NCBI GenBank assembly: GCA_949317995.1 | Contig: OX439051.1 | Coordinates: 39,869,250 to 39,933,249, forward strand | DNA: 64,000 nt | Origin: Acholoe squamosa | Lineage: Eukaryota > Annelida > Polychaeta > Phyllodocida > Polynoidae | Direction: 5' to 3' | Part shown: positions 32,170-42,879 of the stretch, one piece after another | How the letters are laid out: every line of letters begins with the position of its first letter | Numbering within the stretch: the first letter of the stretch is position 1 | Program-made: the position numbers and the translations under genes | The notes under the pieces: generated by a model | Databases searched by the model: none | What the model was told of the DNA's origin: nothing | The model's input: the letters and a program-made list of their open reading frames with translations, nothing else

Positions 32170-32670
32170 TTATTTACAGTCCTCATTAATGAACACATTA
32201 TTAAACTGTGTGCCCTTTAGAACTCCCTTCTTAGATAGTAAGTCATCTCTTATATCACCCTTTGTTAGCACAACAATAATATTCCTCGTCTTCTTATGAG
32301 GAGCAGACTGTCTGTAGGCATAGTCAATAGAATAGTAGTCAAATGCGGGCTCAACTGTGGCTAGGATGTTGTAGGCAACATCTTTTGTTTTTTCTCTGAC
32401 TGTAAAAGTATGACCTTCGATCAGGAGATTTTTCCTTCTGAATTTATTGTCCAAGACATTAATCTGCTGGGTGTTCTCCTTTGAGTCACACTTATTTAAC
32501 CTTACTTGACTTTCTGCTTGGTTAAGTCGTACACGGAGATTAACTACTTCTGTTTCCATGTTGGTCTTGCACAGTGGCTCTTTATCAGATGCCCTTGTTT
32601 TACCATGTTTGCTTATTTCAGACACTAATTTCTTCACCTCCTCCCTCCTGTAGTCTGTGTTGGCCGCCAT
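32170..32670 (-). pseudogene. LINE ORF1-like protein: coiled coil plus RRM-like domain
   Basis: The likely start is the ATG at 32,668-32,670 in strong context, giving 166 residues to TAA 32,170. Residues 8-20 are charged and helical. Residues 36-78 look like a coiled coil (METEVVNLRVRLNQAESQV). FRRKNLLIEG (77-86) begins the RRM-like domain of L1/CR1-type ORF1 proteins, which ends in FINED (160-164), the usual NED motif. ORF1p binds element RNA as a chaperone. The frame continues after two stops into the NADAR region, so the two were probably one polyprotein. Identification rests on motif order, not a database search. Confidence 0.65.
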
Positions 32671-33010
32671 GTTGATTCCCTCCAGGTATTGTATTACTAC
32701 TGAGTCAGGTACAACACTACAGGTGTGGGACCAGGTGTGTATATGGTATATACCAAGTGCACAGATGCAACTCAATGAAGCATGACAAGTTTTCAAAACT
32801 TGTTAAGTATGGCGTGGTTAAAAATGATCCAAATGGCCACAATTATTTACATTAATGCAGTAAAAAGTTCACCTGTGGGAGCGCTGCTACCTTATATGCT
32901 CTGTTTCCACATTATTAGATCCTAGCCAGACGCAGATATACTAAAAATCCAGGATAGTTCAGAAGTGTGGCGGCCATCGGTCTGTACGCGGTGATCGCCA
33001 TCTTGCCAAG
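32671..33010 (-). promoter_or_regulatory. Putative LINE 5' UTR with YY1-type site
   Basis: On the minus strand AAGATGGCG (32,996-33,004) lies within about 60 bases of the inferred 5' end of the insertion. A second ATGGCCGCC block lies at 32,968-32,976. In human L1 a YY1 site at the extreme 5' end positions transcription start; the same arrangement here is suggestive. No internal promoter was otherwise identified. Confidence 0.4.
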
Positions 33011-33704
33011 TGATGATATTATGTGATTATGTGATTCTGTCTAATTGTGAACCATTCACCTGACCCCACTGTGGTTTCACAACCAGAAAAGCCACCCAGA
33101 ACAGAAGCTGCATTATTCAAGTTTTCTTTCTTCATGATATTCTAATGAAAATATACTACAAAGTGGCCAAGCATGGTCTTGTTTTATGTAAAATTAAAAT
33201 GTGTGGTGATGCAACTAGCTAGATATATAATCAATGTTTTAGAAATTCAAAAGGTCCTCAGTGTTGTAACTCAATTGAAATATATGTTCATACCAATAGA
33301 CAGGATCAGTTACTTGTGTTCAGCCATTGCAGACTCATTGTCTAGAGAGAAAAAAAGAAAAGGAAAATGGGTTTGGTGTTTTTGACAGTGACCTTAATCT
33401 GAAATGAGCGCAGACAGTCACTCTGGAAGGCATTTCTCAAGATGCTACAACTGAAAATGGTCACTACATTTTCAACCCCTAAGAATTAGAGTGAGTGATC
33501 GTAGGTAATCACTACAACTGTTCTGTATGATCAGCGCTTTATGCAGTAATTACATAGGATTTAGAAGGGTAGTCCTGCCAGTGCTAATTTTAGTGACTAC
33601 TAGATGCAGGACTGTGTTTGGCTACGATTTGGTTGCGTCTAGTCGTACCATCTTGAGAAATCCCTTCCCGTAATGGTTGTGATTAAAGGATGTGTCCTCA
33701 TGGA

Positions 33705-36025
33705 TTTGGATGACCCACAAACTTCACCCCTAGAGAGCCCAATCAGACTGCCCAATTCGCTGATACAATGAATTGTATTGGATCTACAGTGATAGCCAGC
33801 AGTGCAATACCTTGAGTGATATTGCAGAACCCATTCCCGTATACCCCAACCATTCCCTGTATCTTGGCTGAATACCAATTTAGTTTACATAGTTAATAGC
33901 TTCATACCAACATATCTCACAAGAGCAATGGGATGACCAATTAATATTGGTGGGTTTCAAAAAGTGAGGGAACCATTAAAAGAATGCTTTCCTATTAGCT
34001 TTTGACCTCCAAGTATTGTTCAAGGGTTTTTATTAATGCTTCTGATAGATCCAATATCGTCTGTCATCTGAAAAGCAGAAATAACTCTTTTTACCTTCTC
34101 AGATTCCTATTTCTGAATTGTTGCACTTCATGTTCTACTGGAAGTTATTTTTTTAATCCCTGCCATTGTAGTACAATAGTTATAGGTCACAACCAGATAG
34201 GATGTATTGTTGAATAGAACTACATTTCATTTCTGCTTTTCTACATTTGAGAATATAGATATTTTCATACTCTGCCTATTAATGACGCTGTAAAAAATGC
34301 ATGCCTTGCCCTGAGTACATCATGATTTAATTTACAGGATGGGAAGTAATGGCAAAGCCCTTTAGGGGTGTTACTTATGGTTAAGCCATTAGTGTCTGAT
34401 TATTAAATTAAGGCCCAAGGTAGTGAAACAGTTCACAGGAGTGTTAATTATTGCTATAGACAGGAACATTTTAATATGATAAAAAGGTATAGTCACTAAT
34501 CCTACTTCAATATGGATAACAGGATATAAAGACCAAGAATAGAGGCATTAGCGATTTTTGGTGATGTATTCCAGCCAGTGATGTTTCCCTTTAATAACAT
34601 GTAAACTGTGTAAAAAGTCAACTGGGGGAAAAGATATTTTACCTACATTCCTGAATGGGCTCTTTGCCTGAGGTTCCTATGGATTAGGACATAGCACAAG
34701 GAATATCATAACCCCATAGTTGATTTTAGATTGGATAGAGATAACACTCTGCGAATGAAAAGCTATAGAAAATGTCAGTTTCTTGTTAAAATGTCTAGTT
34801 GAAATGTACCAATGATGTGGAGCACCATTAGTTGGGTGAGCCAAACAAAGTGAAAAACATCATCTTTTACCTGAGCAAAGAATACACATTTTAAGACAAG
34901 TCAAGTGTATACTGGAGTTGAGAATGTTGATTAAGTGTTGAGTGCTGGTTGGTTAAGGTTGTTCAAAATATTTCAACTTTGATTCAACGTTCTGTATCCA
35001 CTTGAAGTGGATAAAATGCATCCTGTGGACATGTGTATGCAGAGTGTAGGAAATGAGGCCATTTGATATCAATAACCATGGCTGTGGGCAATGTTAGTCA
35101 GTCACTAACACTGAATCCATAGTGAGGTGAGCATGGCTAAAAGGCTTCCTGATAGCACCATGATAACACTACCAGGGGATTTACTGCTACCTAAGAACAT
35201 AACCACCAATGTGATAACAGCCATAATCCCTGTTGCTCACCTCTCCACCACAATGATGCCCAAGTCATAAATTTGGCACAAACCAAAGTGATATTTCCTC
35301 ATGAATGGGTCATGTTCACACATTGATGGCAGAACAGCCCTAAAAGATCATACATAATGTGTGTAGCAATACACTTTATACAGGTACAGCAAGGACCATG
35401 AATAAAGGGGAGATGCAACCTCTACCATTGTGTTGGAGTCAATCCTCTAATTATTGCCTGTAGATCCACAGTGTAAAGCAACATGTATATTGATAAATCA
35501 TGGTATGTATATGTAAATGAACAAATCAATTATGAGAGGAAAAGCTTTTATAGCTGGACATATTGTAAACACAGTGAACTGATTAAGCGAACCATCTTAG
35601 TATTGCTATACATATAGCACTTTCATATACAAATTGTCTGATCAGCATTGGTTGGTTGGAAATCAGATCAGGTTTATATCCCTTTTAAAAGCGCTGGTTC
35701 CACTCTTGTCACTTGCAGGAACTTTTCTGACGATTTCTTTCTAGACATTCACAATATAAAGGATCATTGGATTTGCAAATATTTGCCTGACCGACGATAG
35801 TGGAACTAACGCTCATCACTTGTTAAGGTACCTCGATGCTATTTCACTAATATTCCCACTTACTCTACATCCCGTGCATCCTTATTCTGTGTCCCTGGCA
35901 GTCTGTCACTGTGACACCCCTGCACCCCTCCCCTTCCCCCTGCTGTCTCCTGTCTCCGTTTCCAATATCTAATCATATCACATGACCTTTGAGTTATGGT
36001 GAGTGGCACTTTCCTGTGTACGGAC
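33705..36025. repeat. c-d-e module, copy 2 continued (elements d and e)
   Basis: Element d lies at 33,705-33,860 ('tgtattggatctacagtgat') and element e at 35,870-36,025 ('catgacctttgagttatggt'). The intervening 34,337-35,300 is also present at 50,058-50,240 (direct) and 52,100-53,180 (inverted). Confidence 0.75.
35090..35170 (+). repeat. Element g, copy 1
   Basis: 'tgaatccatagtgaggtgag' followed by 'catggctaaaaggctt' recurs inverted at 52,270-52,345 and direct at 61,500-61,575. Confidence 0.85.
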
Positions 36026-36363
36026 ATGGGCAATAAGGCAGGCCAGCCAGAACCTGCTACAACACTCACATCTGAGTTTTTGCAATGTCCTATTCTGCCA
36101 CCGGGTTGTGTCAGACTTTGTTAGACCCATTTCATGAGATGATATATACTATTCCTGTCTATGATGATTGTCATAATCACTATTAAAGGGTCTGGTCTCT
36201 TTGCTGTCTATACTGTTGGGAAGTGTGGATAGTTTGTAAAGATGAATAAACCAGAAAGGGAAATCCATATATATGTAGGTATACAGATGATTCTTTCTGA
36301 GCTCACATTATACCATGAAGATAAGGAAAAGGGAAATGTTGACAGGGAAAGATGTAAACCATA

Positions 36364-37233
36364 CACTGCAAAAATGGTGTTTACATCCTAAACACAATTC
36401 TAAACATATTTTTGCAACGTTTTTGTAATCACATAAATTTCCTAAACATGTTTAGCCAAACAATGTGCTTAGCTCAAGTGTTTAGATATCTAGGTGTTTA
36501 CGTTTAAACTTGTGTTTAGATATCATGAAATTTTTGTGTTTAGATGTCTAAGTGATTTGGTGGGACTTTAGGGTTTGCAGACATGCATGCATTAAAAAGA
36601 ACAAAGAAATATCTTTTTTTCTCATTAAAATTTTACTGGAGGACATCAGCAGGTATTTACATGGCAAAGTCTCCCAAGATGTCAGCTGCAGCTATATACA
36701 CATATATGTACACACTGCATTAGAATGGGACTTGAGAAAGTACAACAGTTTGGTAGGAAGGGCATTGCTTTATCCTTTACAAAATAACATGAATTAGGTG
36801 TCAGTCATGGATCTTATTGATTATGTTATGGTAATGATGTTGATGCAAGTTAGATTTAGTCAATTTTCTATTGCTGTTTCTATTTTTATGATTTTCAATG
36901 AAATGACACAATGATGAACAAGGGTTTTGGGGACATTGGTCACAACAATTGCATTTAAATGTGTGAAGACGGTCCATTCAAAGGTAGTGCTGCTACCTGG
37001 TGTGGATCTGACATCTAAGTATCTAAACATATAAACGTTTAAATCTAAACACTTAGAATTTAACTGTTTAAACTCTAAACATCTAAACATGTTTTGCAAA
37101 TATGTTTAGGTATTTAGAATAAAAGTGTTCATTTCCTAAATGTTTAGTCAATGAGACACCTAACTGACACGTTTAGGTTTTAAACATGTTTAGACCTAAA
37201 CATGTTTAAAATCTAAACACCATTTTTGCAGTG
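36364..37233. mobile_element. DNA transposon remnant, 20-bp perfect TIRs (CACTG ends)
   Basis: CACTGCAAAAATGGTGTTTA (36,364-36,383) is mirrored exactly at 37,214-37,233, and both ends are flanked by TA (36,362-36,363 and 37,234-37,235). The interior is packed with variants of 'tgtttagatatctaa' and 'ctaaacatgttta', the subterminal repeats expected of transposase-binding arrays. The matching positions in unit 2 (around 51,185) and unit 3 (around 54,130) lack it, giving two empty sites. CACTG ends suggest the CMC/EnSpm group, while the TA flanks would also suit Tc1/mariner. No transposase is encoded. Confidence 0.8.
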
Positions 37234-39582
37234 TAGAGAGATAGCGAACTGATATTAGGAGTAGGAAATTAAATTATGCCATTGTCACCATTGTGTATTT
37301 AATCTGAGTGTTAACCTACCATCATTGAAAAATGCCTTCAGGATTATCAGATTCTCATGTATTGGACTGCCGTCCTCGCGTACTAGTGAATACTGAAGTA
37401 ATCAAATTTTGAATCATTAAATCATATCCTTTGGCGCTCATGAAAGAAATATCAGGTTCAAGGGGGAGGTAATCTTGCTCCTTTAGTTGTTTGAACAATG
37501 CCTACATTAAATAATGGATTTTATAATGATGAGAAGTACAAAGGGATTCTATGATGCATGTCCATTTCATAGGCTATGGCGCCTGTCCTACCAACAGAGT
37601 ATAGCCCACATGTCTGTGCTCAGCCATCCCTCATTAGCTTCCTATTCCAGTCAGTGTAAATTGAATGTGTTTGGCTGAGGACCAGGCTAGCTTTCTTGTT
37701 AAGGGAGACAGAAAGGAAACTTAAAAGAATCCTGGTTACCTATAATGAAGGGATGTATTGGTACTACCTTACCTAACTGATAGCAAGTTTAGTTTATTTA
37801 TCATTCTTTTGAAACTCTTTCATAGGAGTAAGATTTGGCTGGGAGGCATGATAAATCATACTTTGATCTTCAAATGAAGTCCCTCCTTGAATGCCACATC
37901 TAATGGCTTCAGAATTGTTCCTTGAATACCCAATTGCTTTGGTTTGTGATGCTGGATGAGGGATATTAGTCCTCGATTAGGATTTTTAACGATCATTAGA
38001 TGTCAGTACTTGATATCTTCCAAAGTTACCCATGATTAGTGCAAATATGTCGCAACAACATTGATCTTAAGATGGTAGGTTTCTCGGATGTCACCTCCTC
38101 ATTTAATCTACCCTACCTAGTGTTTGACATCATGTTAGATCATCCCATATATGGAACCTGTCTGTTTCCGTTTATATGGCATCATTATATATGTCTTGTA
38201 TAAGTTAAGGCTCCACATGTTCAAACGGATCATACCCAATATTAACACGGAAAGAGGGTGGGGATCTTAGACCTCACACATACCACATGCAAGAATTTCT
38301 TGACATTGTTCAAATCGAGTACCATTGGCAAAAAGGATGCAGAATACCCATTAATGCTTTCAGAGGAAATGCATAATTTTCTGATCAGGCTTTGTGGACC
38401 TTTGACTTTGTACTCATCAGTGCTTATCCTGGTATATCAGCACAGTGTTATCCCTCCATTTTAGTGACTCACCTGAAAAACAACAGGAAAAGGAGACATT
38501 TAGAGTGGGTTCATGATTGAGGTTAAATAGTGGTTTCATATATAACATGTACAGGGCTATCACTGTGTGAAACATGCAGTTTGACTACCCATACATCTTT
38601 GGTAAAAACTTTAACACAATACACTGGTAAAATATTTGGACAAATTTATGAATTGCAATTGCTCTCAAAATTCCCAAATCTGTATTATGAAAGGCTATTT
38701 TGAGAGCAGTATGTTTCTGCGCCATGCATAGGTTGGGCATAGTAATGCAAGATGGCTGAGTATGCAAGAAGCCTGCTGATCCAGGCCCCCAAGACGCTCA
38801 GGCTCACCTGCATTCATTGGCGGGCAGGATGTCTGAATCTTCTTTCCAAGTTGACCTTTGCCTGATTTCATAGCTCAATGTAAATCTTGTTACAAAGACA
38901 GTCATATCCTCACTAGACGTTTTAGATTTTACCACTTTGACCCCTTATTTTGCCTGACTAACATCCTCCTTCTCCCTCAATGCTTCTTTCTCTCTTCATC
39001 CTTTACACACTGATCACAACACACTGCCCTATAAAAGGTAAGCATTTCCTTTTGTACCATTATCTAAGTGCCTACTGGAGTATGGTCTCTTGAGTAAGGT
39101 GGATACTAACACAGCACTGGGGATGTTGGTACTGCACATAGGACTGCTAGTCCCTTTAAGGGTGAAACTGTGCATTAATGTGCTGTGAATGTAGCCATGG
39201 CGATTAACTCACTTTTACAGCATTCATACATCATTATCCGAGTACTGGATAAATGAACTTATGAAGCATGGGTGTGATCCCTAATGCAGCTTAATATTGA
39301 TAGATCATGCTGATGAAGTAAAATAAAGCTGTAATGATGATGGGGCCCTCAAAAGGGCCTATGGCAGACTGTTGTTGTATGGAATGGCTAAAGAGAATAC
39401 TGTTTTTCGTTCTTTTTCTTTTCTTTATTGACTGTCAATTTCAACTTATTCATATTTACAGCTGATTTAATTTATCTGTTGAAAGCCAAAGTAACACGAG
39501 GTTTCACAGTTTTCTATGATAATTCCCAATTCCATCCTGATAGTGCCTTGGTAATAAACTGTAGCGGACGGTGAAAATATCT

Positions 39583-39653
39583 AGGATCACCGGGACTCAA
39601 ACCCGCATCTCTGGCATGACATTTCAGCATGCTAACCATTACACCATGATCCC
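39583..39653 (-). tRNA. tRNA-Asp(GTC)-like pseudogene, copy 1
   Basis: Same 71-nt layout as the copy at 39,906 but more eroded: two mismatches in the anticodon stem (CTGAA/GCCAG) and one in the T stem (GCGGG/CCCGG). The acceptor stem (GGGATCA/TGATCCT) and D arm are intact. It and its partner are direct repeats of about 95 bases, 323 apart, so they probably belong to a dimeric SINE. Confidence 0.5.
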
Positions 39654-39905
39654 ATTATACCATGAACCAGCTTCACCCATGGCCAAACAGCATCAAGCAA
39701 TCCTCCCAACCAGATTGGTTGGGCTTTATCAAGCAGTGTTGAGGCACTCCAGATTCCCAGTTGACCTACCAGTACATATTACTGGCAGGGTCGAAGCGTA
39801 TCTGTATCATACCGGCCCAGGCACCGAGTTCCCCCGATCCCCCTAGTAAGTCGCGCGAGGACCGGCTCAGTGATCCTACCAGTGTAGAGGACGGTGAAAA
39901 TATCT

Positions 39906-39976
39906 AGGATCACCGGGACTCGAACCCGGATCTCTGGCATGACATTCCAGCATGCTAACCATTACACCATGATCCC
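39906..39976 (-). tRNA. tRNA-Asp(GTC)-like gene or SINE head, copy 2
   Basis: A 71-nt cloverleaf folds on the minus strand: acceptor GGGATCA/TGATCCT (7 pairs, one G-U), D arm GTGT-AATGGTTA-GCAT, anticodon arm CTGGA-ATGTCAT-GCCAG (4 pairs, one A/G mismatch) with anticodon GTC, variable loop AGAT, and a perfect T arm CCGGG-TTCGAGT-CCCGG. Both Pol III boxes are near consensus. The body looks more like Gln/Glu/His tRNAs than animal tRNA-Asp, and the copy is paired with an eroded one, so a SINE head is more likely than a working tRNA. Confidence 0.6.
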
Positions 39977-40801
39977 TTGCCTGATATTTCCACCTTCCAA
40001 CTACACCTGGATCGGTATGATACACACTAGGGGAGCAGTGATTACCAGGTAACTGGCCCCTGAGGGTCAATCTACCAGGAACGGGGATTTCTGGTTTACC
40101 TACAAAACTATCCTAACAAAATGTTTTTTTTAATTTATCGATGTGCAGATAACGCGAGTTGAAGCAATAGTAGATTAGATTAGTGCAAATACCAACCATT
40201 CTTAACACAGGGACATTATAGCCCCTGTCCAAGGGTAAAATGGGCACCCTGAGTTAGAGGAAATCATGCACCCTGCAGGTAGTACTGTTCATTACTCTAT
40301 ACACTCTGCAAATTTAAATTAAATCTGAAAATACCATGTCCCTTTTGTCTCTGATACAATATTTTTGGCTGTTGTATTTAAAAAATGATCTGTCTATAGG
40401 AGCTTTAAAATAAGTGAATATCTCAAGTGACTCTCCTGGCTTTTTTAAACTGAAAATTCCTTCTTGAACAAGGGGATGACAAGCTAACAGGGTGTGAAAG
40501 TAATCATCTGTGTTAATCATACAGAAAGACTAATAAGTGAGTGAGTAATCAATCAAAGCTCGTATTCAAGCTAGAATTCTCTCAATTTCTCCTCCCAGCA
40601 GGTTGAAATTATATCTTTTATATCTTATGCCATTTCAAACGCTAAGATAATCTTCTCGGTAAGAAAGCTACATTTGACCTTGATCGATAAATATGTGTGT
40701 CAGGGCCGATGAGTATGTGTACTAGACACAGATGGGAAAAAGGGAATTGTAAACCCATCCAAGATTGGCTGGGCAAGCCAAAGCATGCTTAGAAACAATG
40801 G

Positions 40802-41150
40802 CATATCAACCTCATTTTTACATGGAAATACGCATGAATCTAAAGTAGACGGTACCTTGTCACAGGGTGCGGGACTAAACATCTACCTCCTGGACTTCAA
40901 AGACATTGAAGCTGCTAAAGGAGAAATAGAATCATCTAAACCCTCTAAAGAAGAAACGATGGTAGTAGTGGTTGATCTTTTTATGCGTATTGATTGATAT
41001 AACGTTGCATAATTTGCTCACGAGGCCTCTCTTCCATTGCACTATCATTAATCGCTCAAATCAAACAGGGCCCTGTATGCATATCACTTAGCCTTGCTAA
41101 AATACAGTCCTAATAGTATAATAATTGCCATATTGTGGTTAGGCTGTGAG
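40802..41150 (+). other. Unit 2-specific insertion with a 70-codon ORF
   Basis: Unit 1 lacks this stretch at about 24,290. The ORF 40,785-40,997 includes 'YLLDFKDIEAAKGEIESSKP' and is charged and protein-like, but begins in the shared flank and has no splice or promoter support. Could be a fragment of a mobile element. Confidence 0.25.
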
Positions 41151-42879
41151 GCAGGAGTAGCTCATGACAGCAGTGAGTAATGAAGTAATCCTGTGATTAG
41201 CATCAGCTGCCTCAGGTGAAGGGTGGGAGGGATGGTAGGGTGGGTAGGTTGGGGTGATTGAAGAGAGCTGTGGTGGCTCCATAGGGGGCTAGGTGCTAAT
41301 GAAGGTATAATAGTACCATTTGCTACCCTATCCCCCCATACATATATCTGGTTTGTCTTCCCAACTGTCAACTGGGCCTTCTCAAAATGCATTATGTCAA
41401 TTTGTCGTCATAATGCATGAAAGCAGCCATGGCAAGTTTACTCACCAGGGCTGCATCCATGTTGACCCTATGGGGATGCCCTTAAAGGGTCAGTATGATG
41501 CACCAACAAACTACTTACCAGGACTGCATTGGTGCATTATGGTAAATACACATTGACTTGGAGAGATCCTGATCCTTAAATGGTTAATAGTGTCTGGATA
41601 GCCTCTGGGGTGATGGACAAAAGGGGATCTAGATAGGTGACGCTGGTAAAAATGTAGGATGGGCGAGGGACAGAGCTATTAGAAAGAGCTCAGAATAAAA
41701 GCAAGTTAGACTAAAATGGGCAGGAAAAGGGATCTTTGTGGTCCTTGATGATAACCACTAAACAATTAAACTCATTACCGGTACCTGTTGCATGCTTCAA
41801 TGGGTCCATGTGAATAGATGCTGGATATGACAGTGTAAAATAATGCTGTATGAATACCTACAGGCCTCTGAAATCTATCGCTACCAGATGGAAGACTGCC
41901 ATTTTACAAGCTTATGAAGCACTTCTCTACTATTACCACTCTATTTGGTTCGGTCAGCTCTGAATAAGTCTGTTTGGTATAGATGCTACAACAAATCCTT
42001 GCGTACAAGGCACAACTTATATGTGAGAATGGCCATAAAGAATGCACTATTTTATACATCTACAATAAGTAAAAATGTGTGAAATAACATGGGGCACCTT
42101 CTGCAAGAATTTATCATACTCATAAGCTGCTCATGGACTTCTACACCAAATCTATGTAGATTGGCATATAGATGCCTGCCATTGTAGATAAGCCAAACTA
42201 CTAGCTAGTTGGCCAGTGTATCAAGTGTGGCTAACGTGGATAATGGTCAGTCTATGATCTCCGACAATGTTCCATTACCCAGCCTTCCTCTCTCCAACAA
42301 TCTCTCCAACGATCTACACTGCCTTCATCAGCACTGCCTAATACCCATACAGAGGTCAGTCAGATAGGAAGCCATATCCTGAGCATTTTACGTCAACTTT
42401 GATCATGTGCACTAGAATGATAAGAGTGTTGTCAATTATATACCAAGGACCCTCTGCTATCTGAATAACACTGCCTAGGGCTTTTTTAATATCAGGTAAC
42501 ATGAGCCTGATGATTCCCAAGTAATGGAACTTGCTTTCCAATTTACACAGGGCAAAGCAAGAGTTGAAAAGTGCCAACTTTTTATGTGATTGGAGAGAAC
42601 CATTGTGGTTAATTCTTTCTCTTGCTCAAAAAAAAAATCAAATGAGAGGAACATCCTTTTGAACATTGATATGTGGAATATTAATGTTCAAATATATTTG
42701 TTAGGATATATCAGATTGGACCCAATTGATGATATTTTGGCCAGCCCCAGTTATAAAAAGACACCTCAGAAATAAGCATGAATTTAACTTAGGCCGCATC
42801 ATAATTTTTATATCTCAACAGTATCCTCCCAGCTAGAACGTGGAAACCATACTCAAGGGCTATCTTGCTGCCCCCACTT

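Larger units (their letters stand above)
28690..33060 (-). mobile_element. Insertion of about 4.4 kb carrying a LINE remnant
   Basis: Unit 2 runs directly from the equivalent of 28,680 to the equivalent of 33,070 (around 49,070-49,180), so this block is a net insertion in unit 1 or a deletion in unit 2. On the minus strand it begins with a putative 5' UTR, then an ORF1-like protein, a NADAR domain, a Q-rich tail and a distal open frame at 30,049-30,435. No reverse transcriptase or endonuclease motif was found, so ORF2 has been lost or the block is composite. A younger TTAA MITE (29,098-29,479) is nested within it. Confidence 0.65.
19310..38050. repeat. Segmental duplication unit 1
   Basis: Collinear, diverged matches link this block to 38,250-51,920. 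Examples: 19,420-19,560 with 38,348-38,500 ('gtgactcacctgaaaa'); 20,990-21,050 with 39,000-39,050 ('actgatcacaa', 'ggtaagcat'); 22,730-22,815 with 40,188-40,290 ('aaataccaaccattcttaac'); 25,436-25,590 with 41,498-41,670 ('ggactgcattggtgcattat'); 33,130-33,220 with 49,200-49,280; 34,337-34,465 with 50,058-50,190; 37,480-38,000 with 51,380-51,900. Order and strand are conserved. Size differences between units come mainly from insertions listed separately. Confidence 0.85.
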
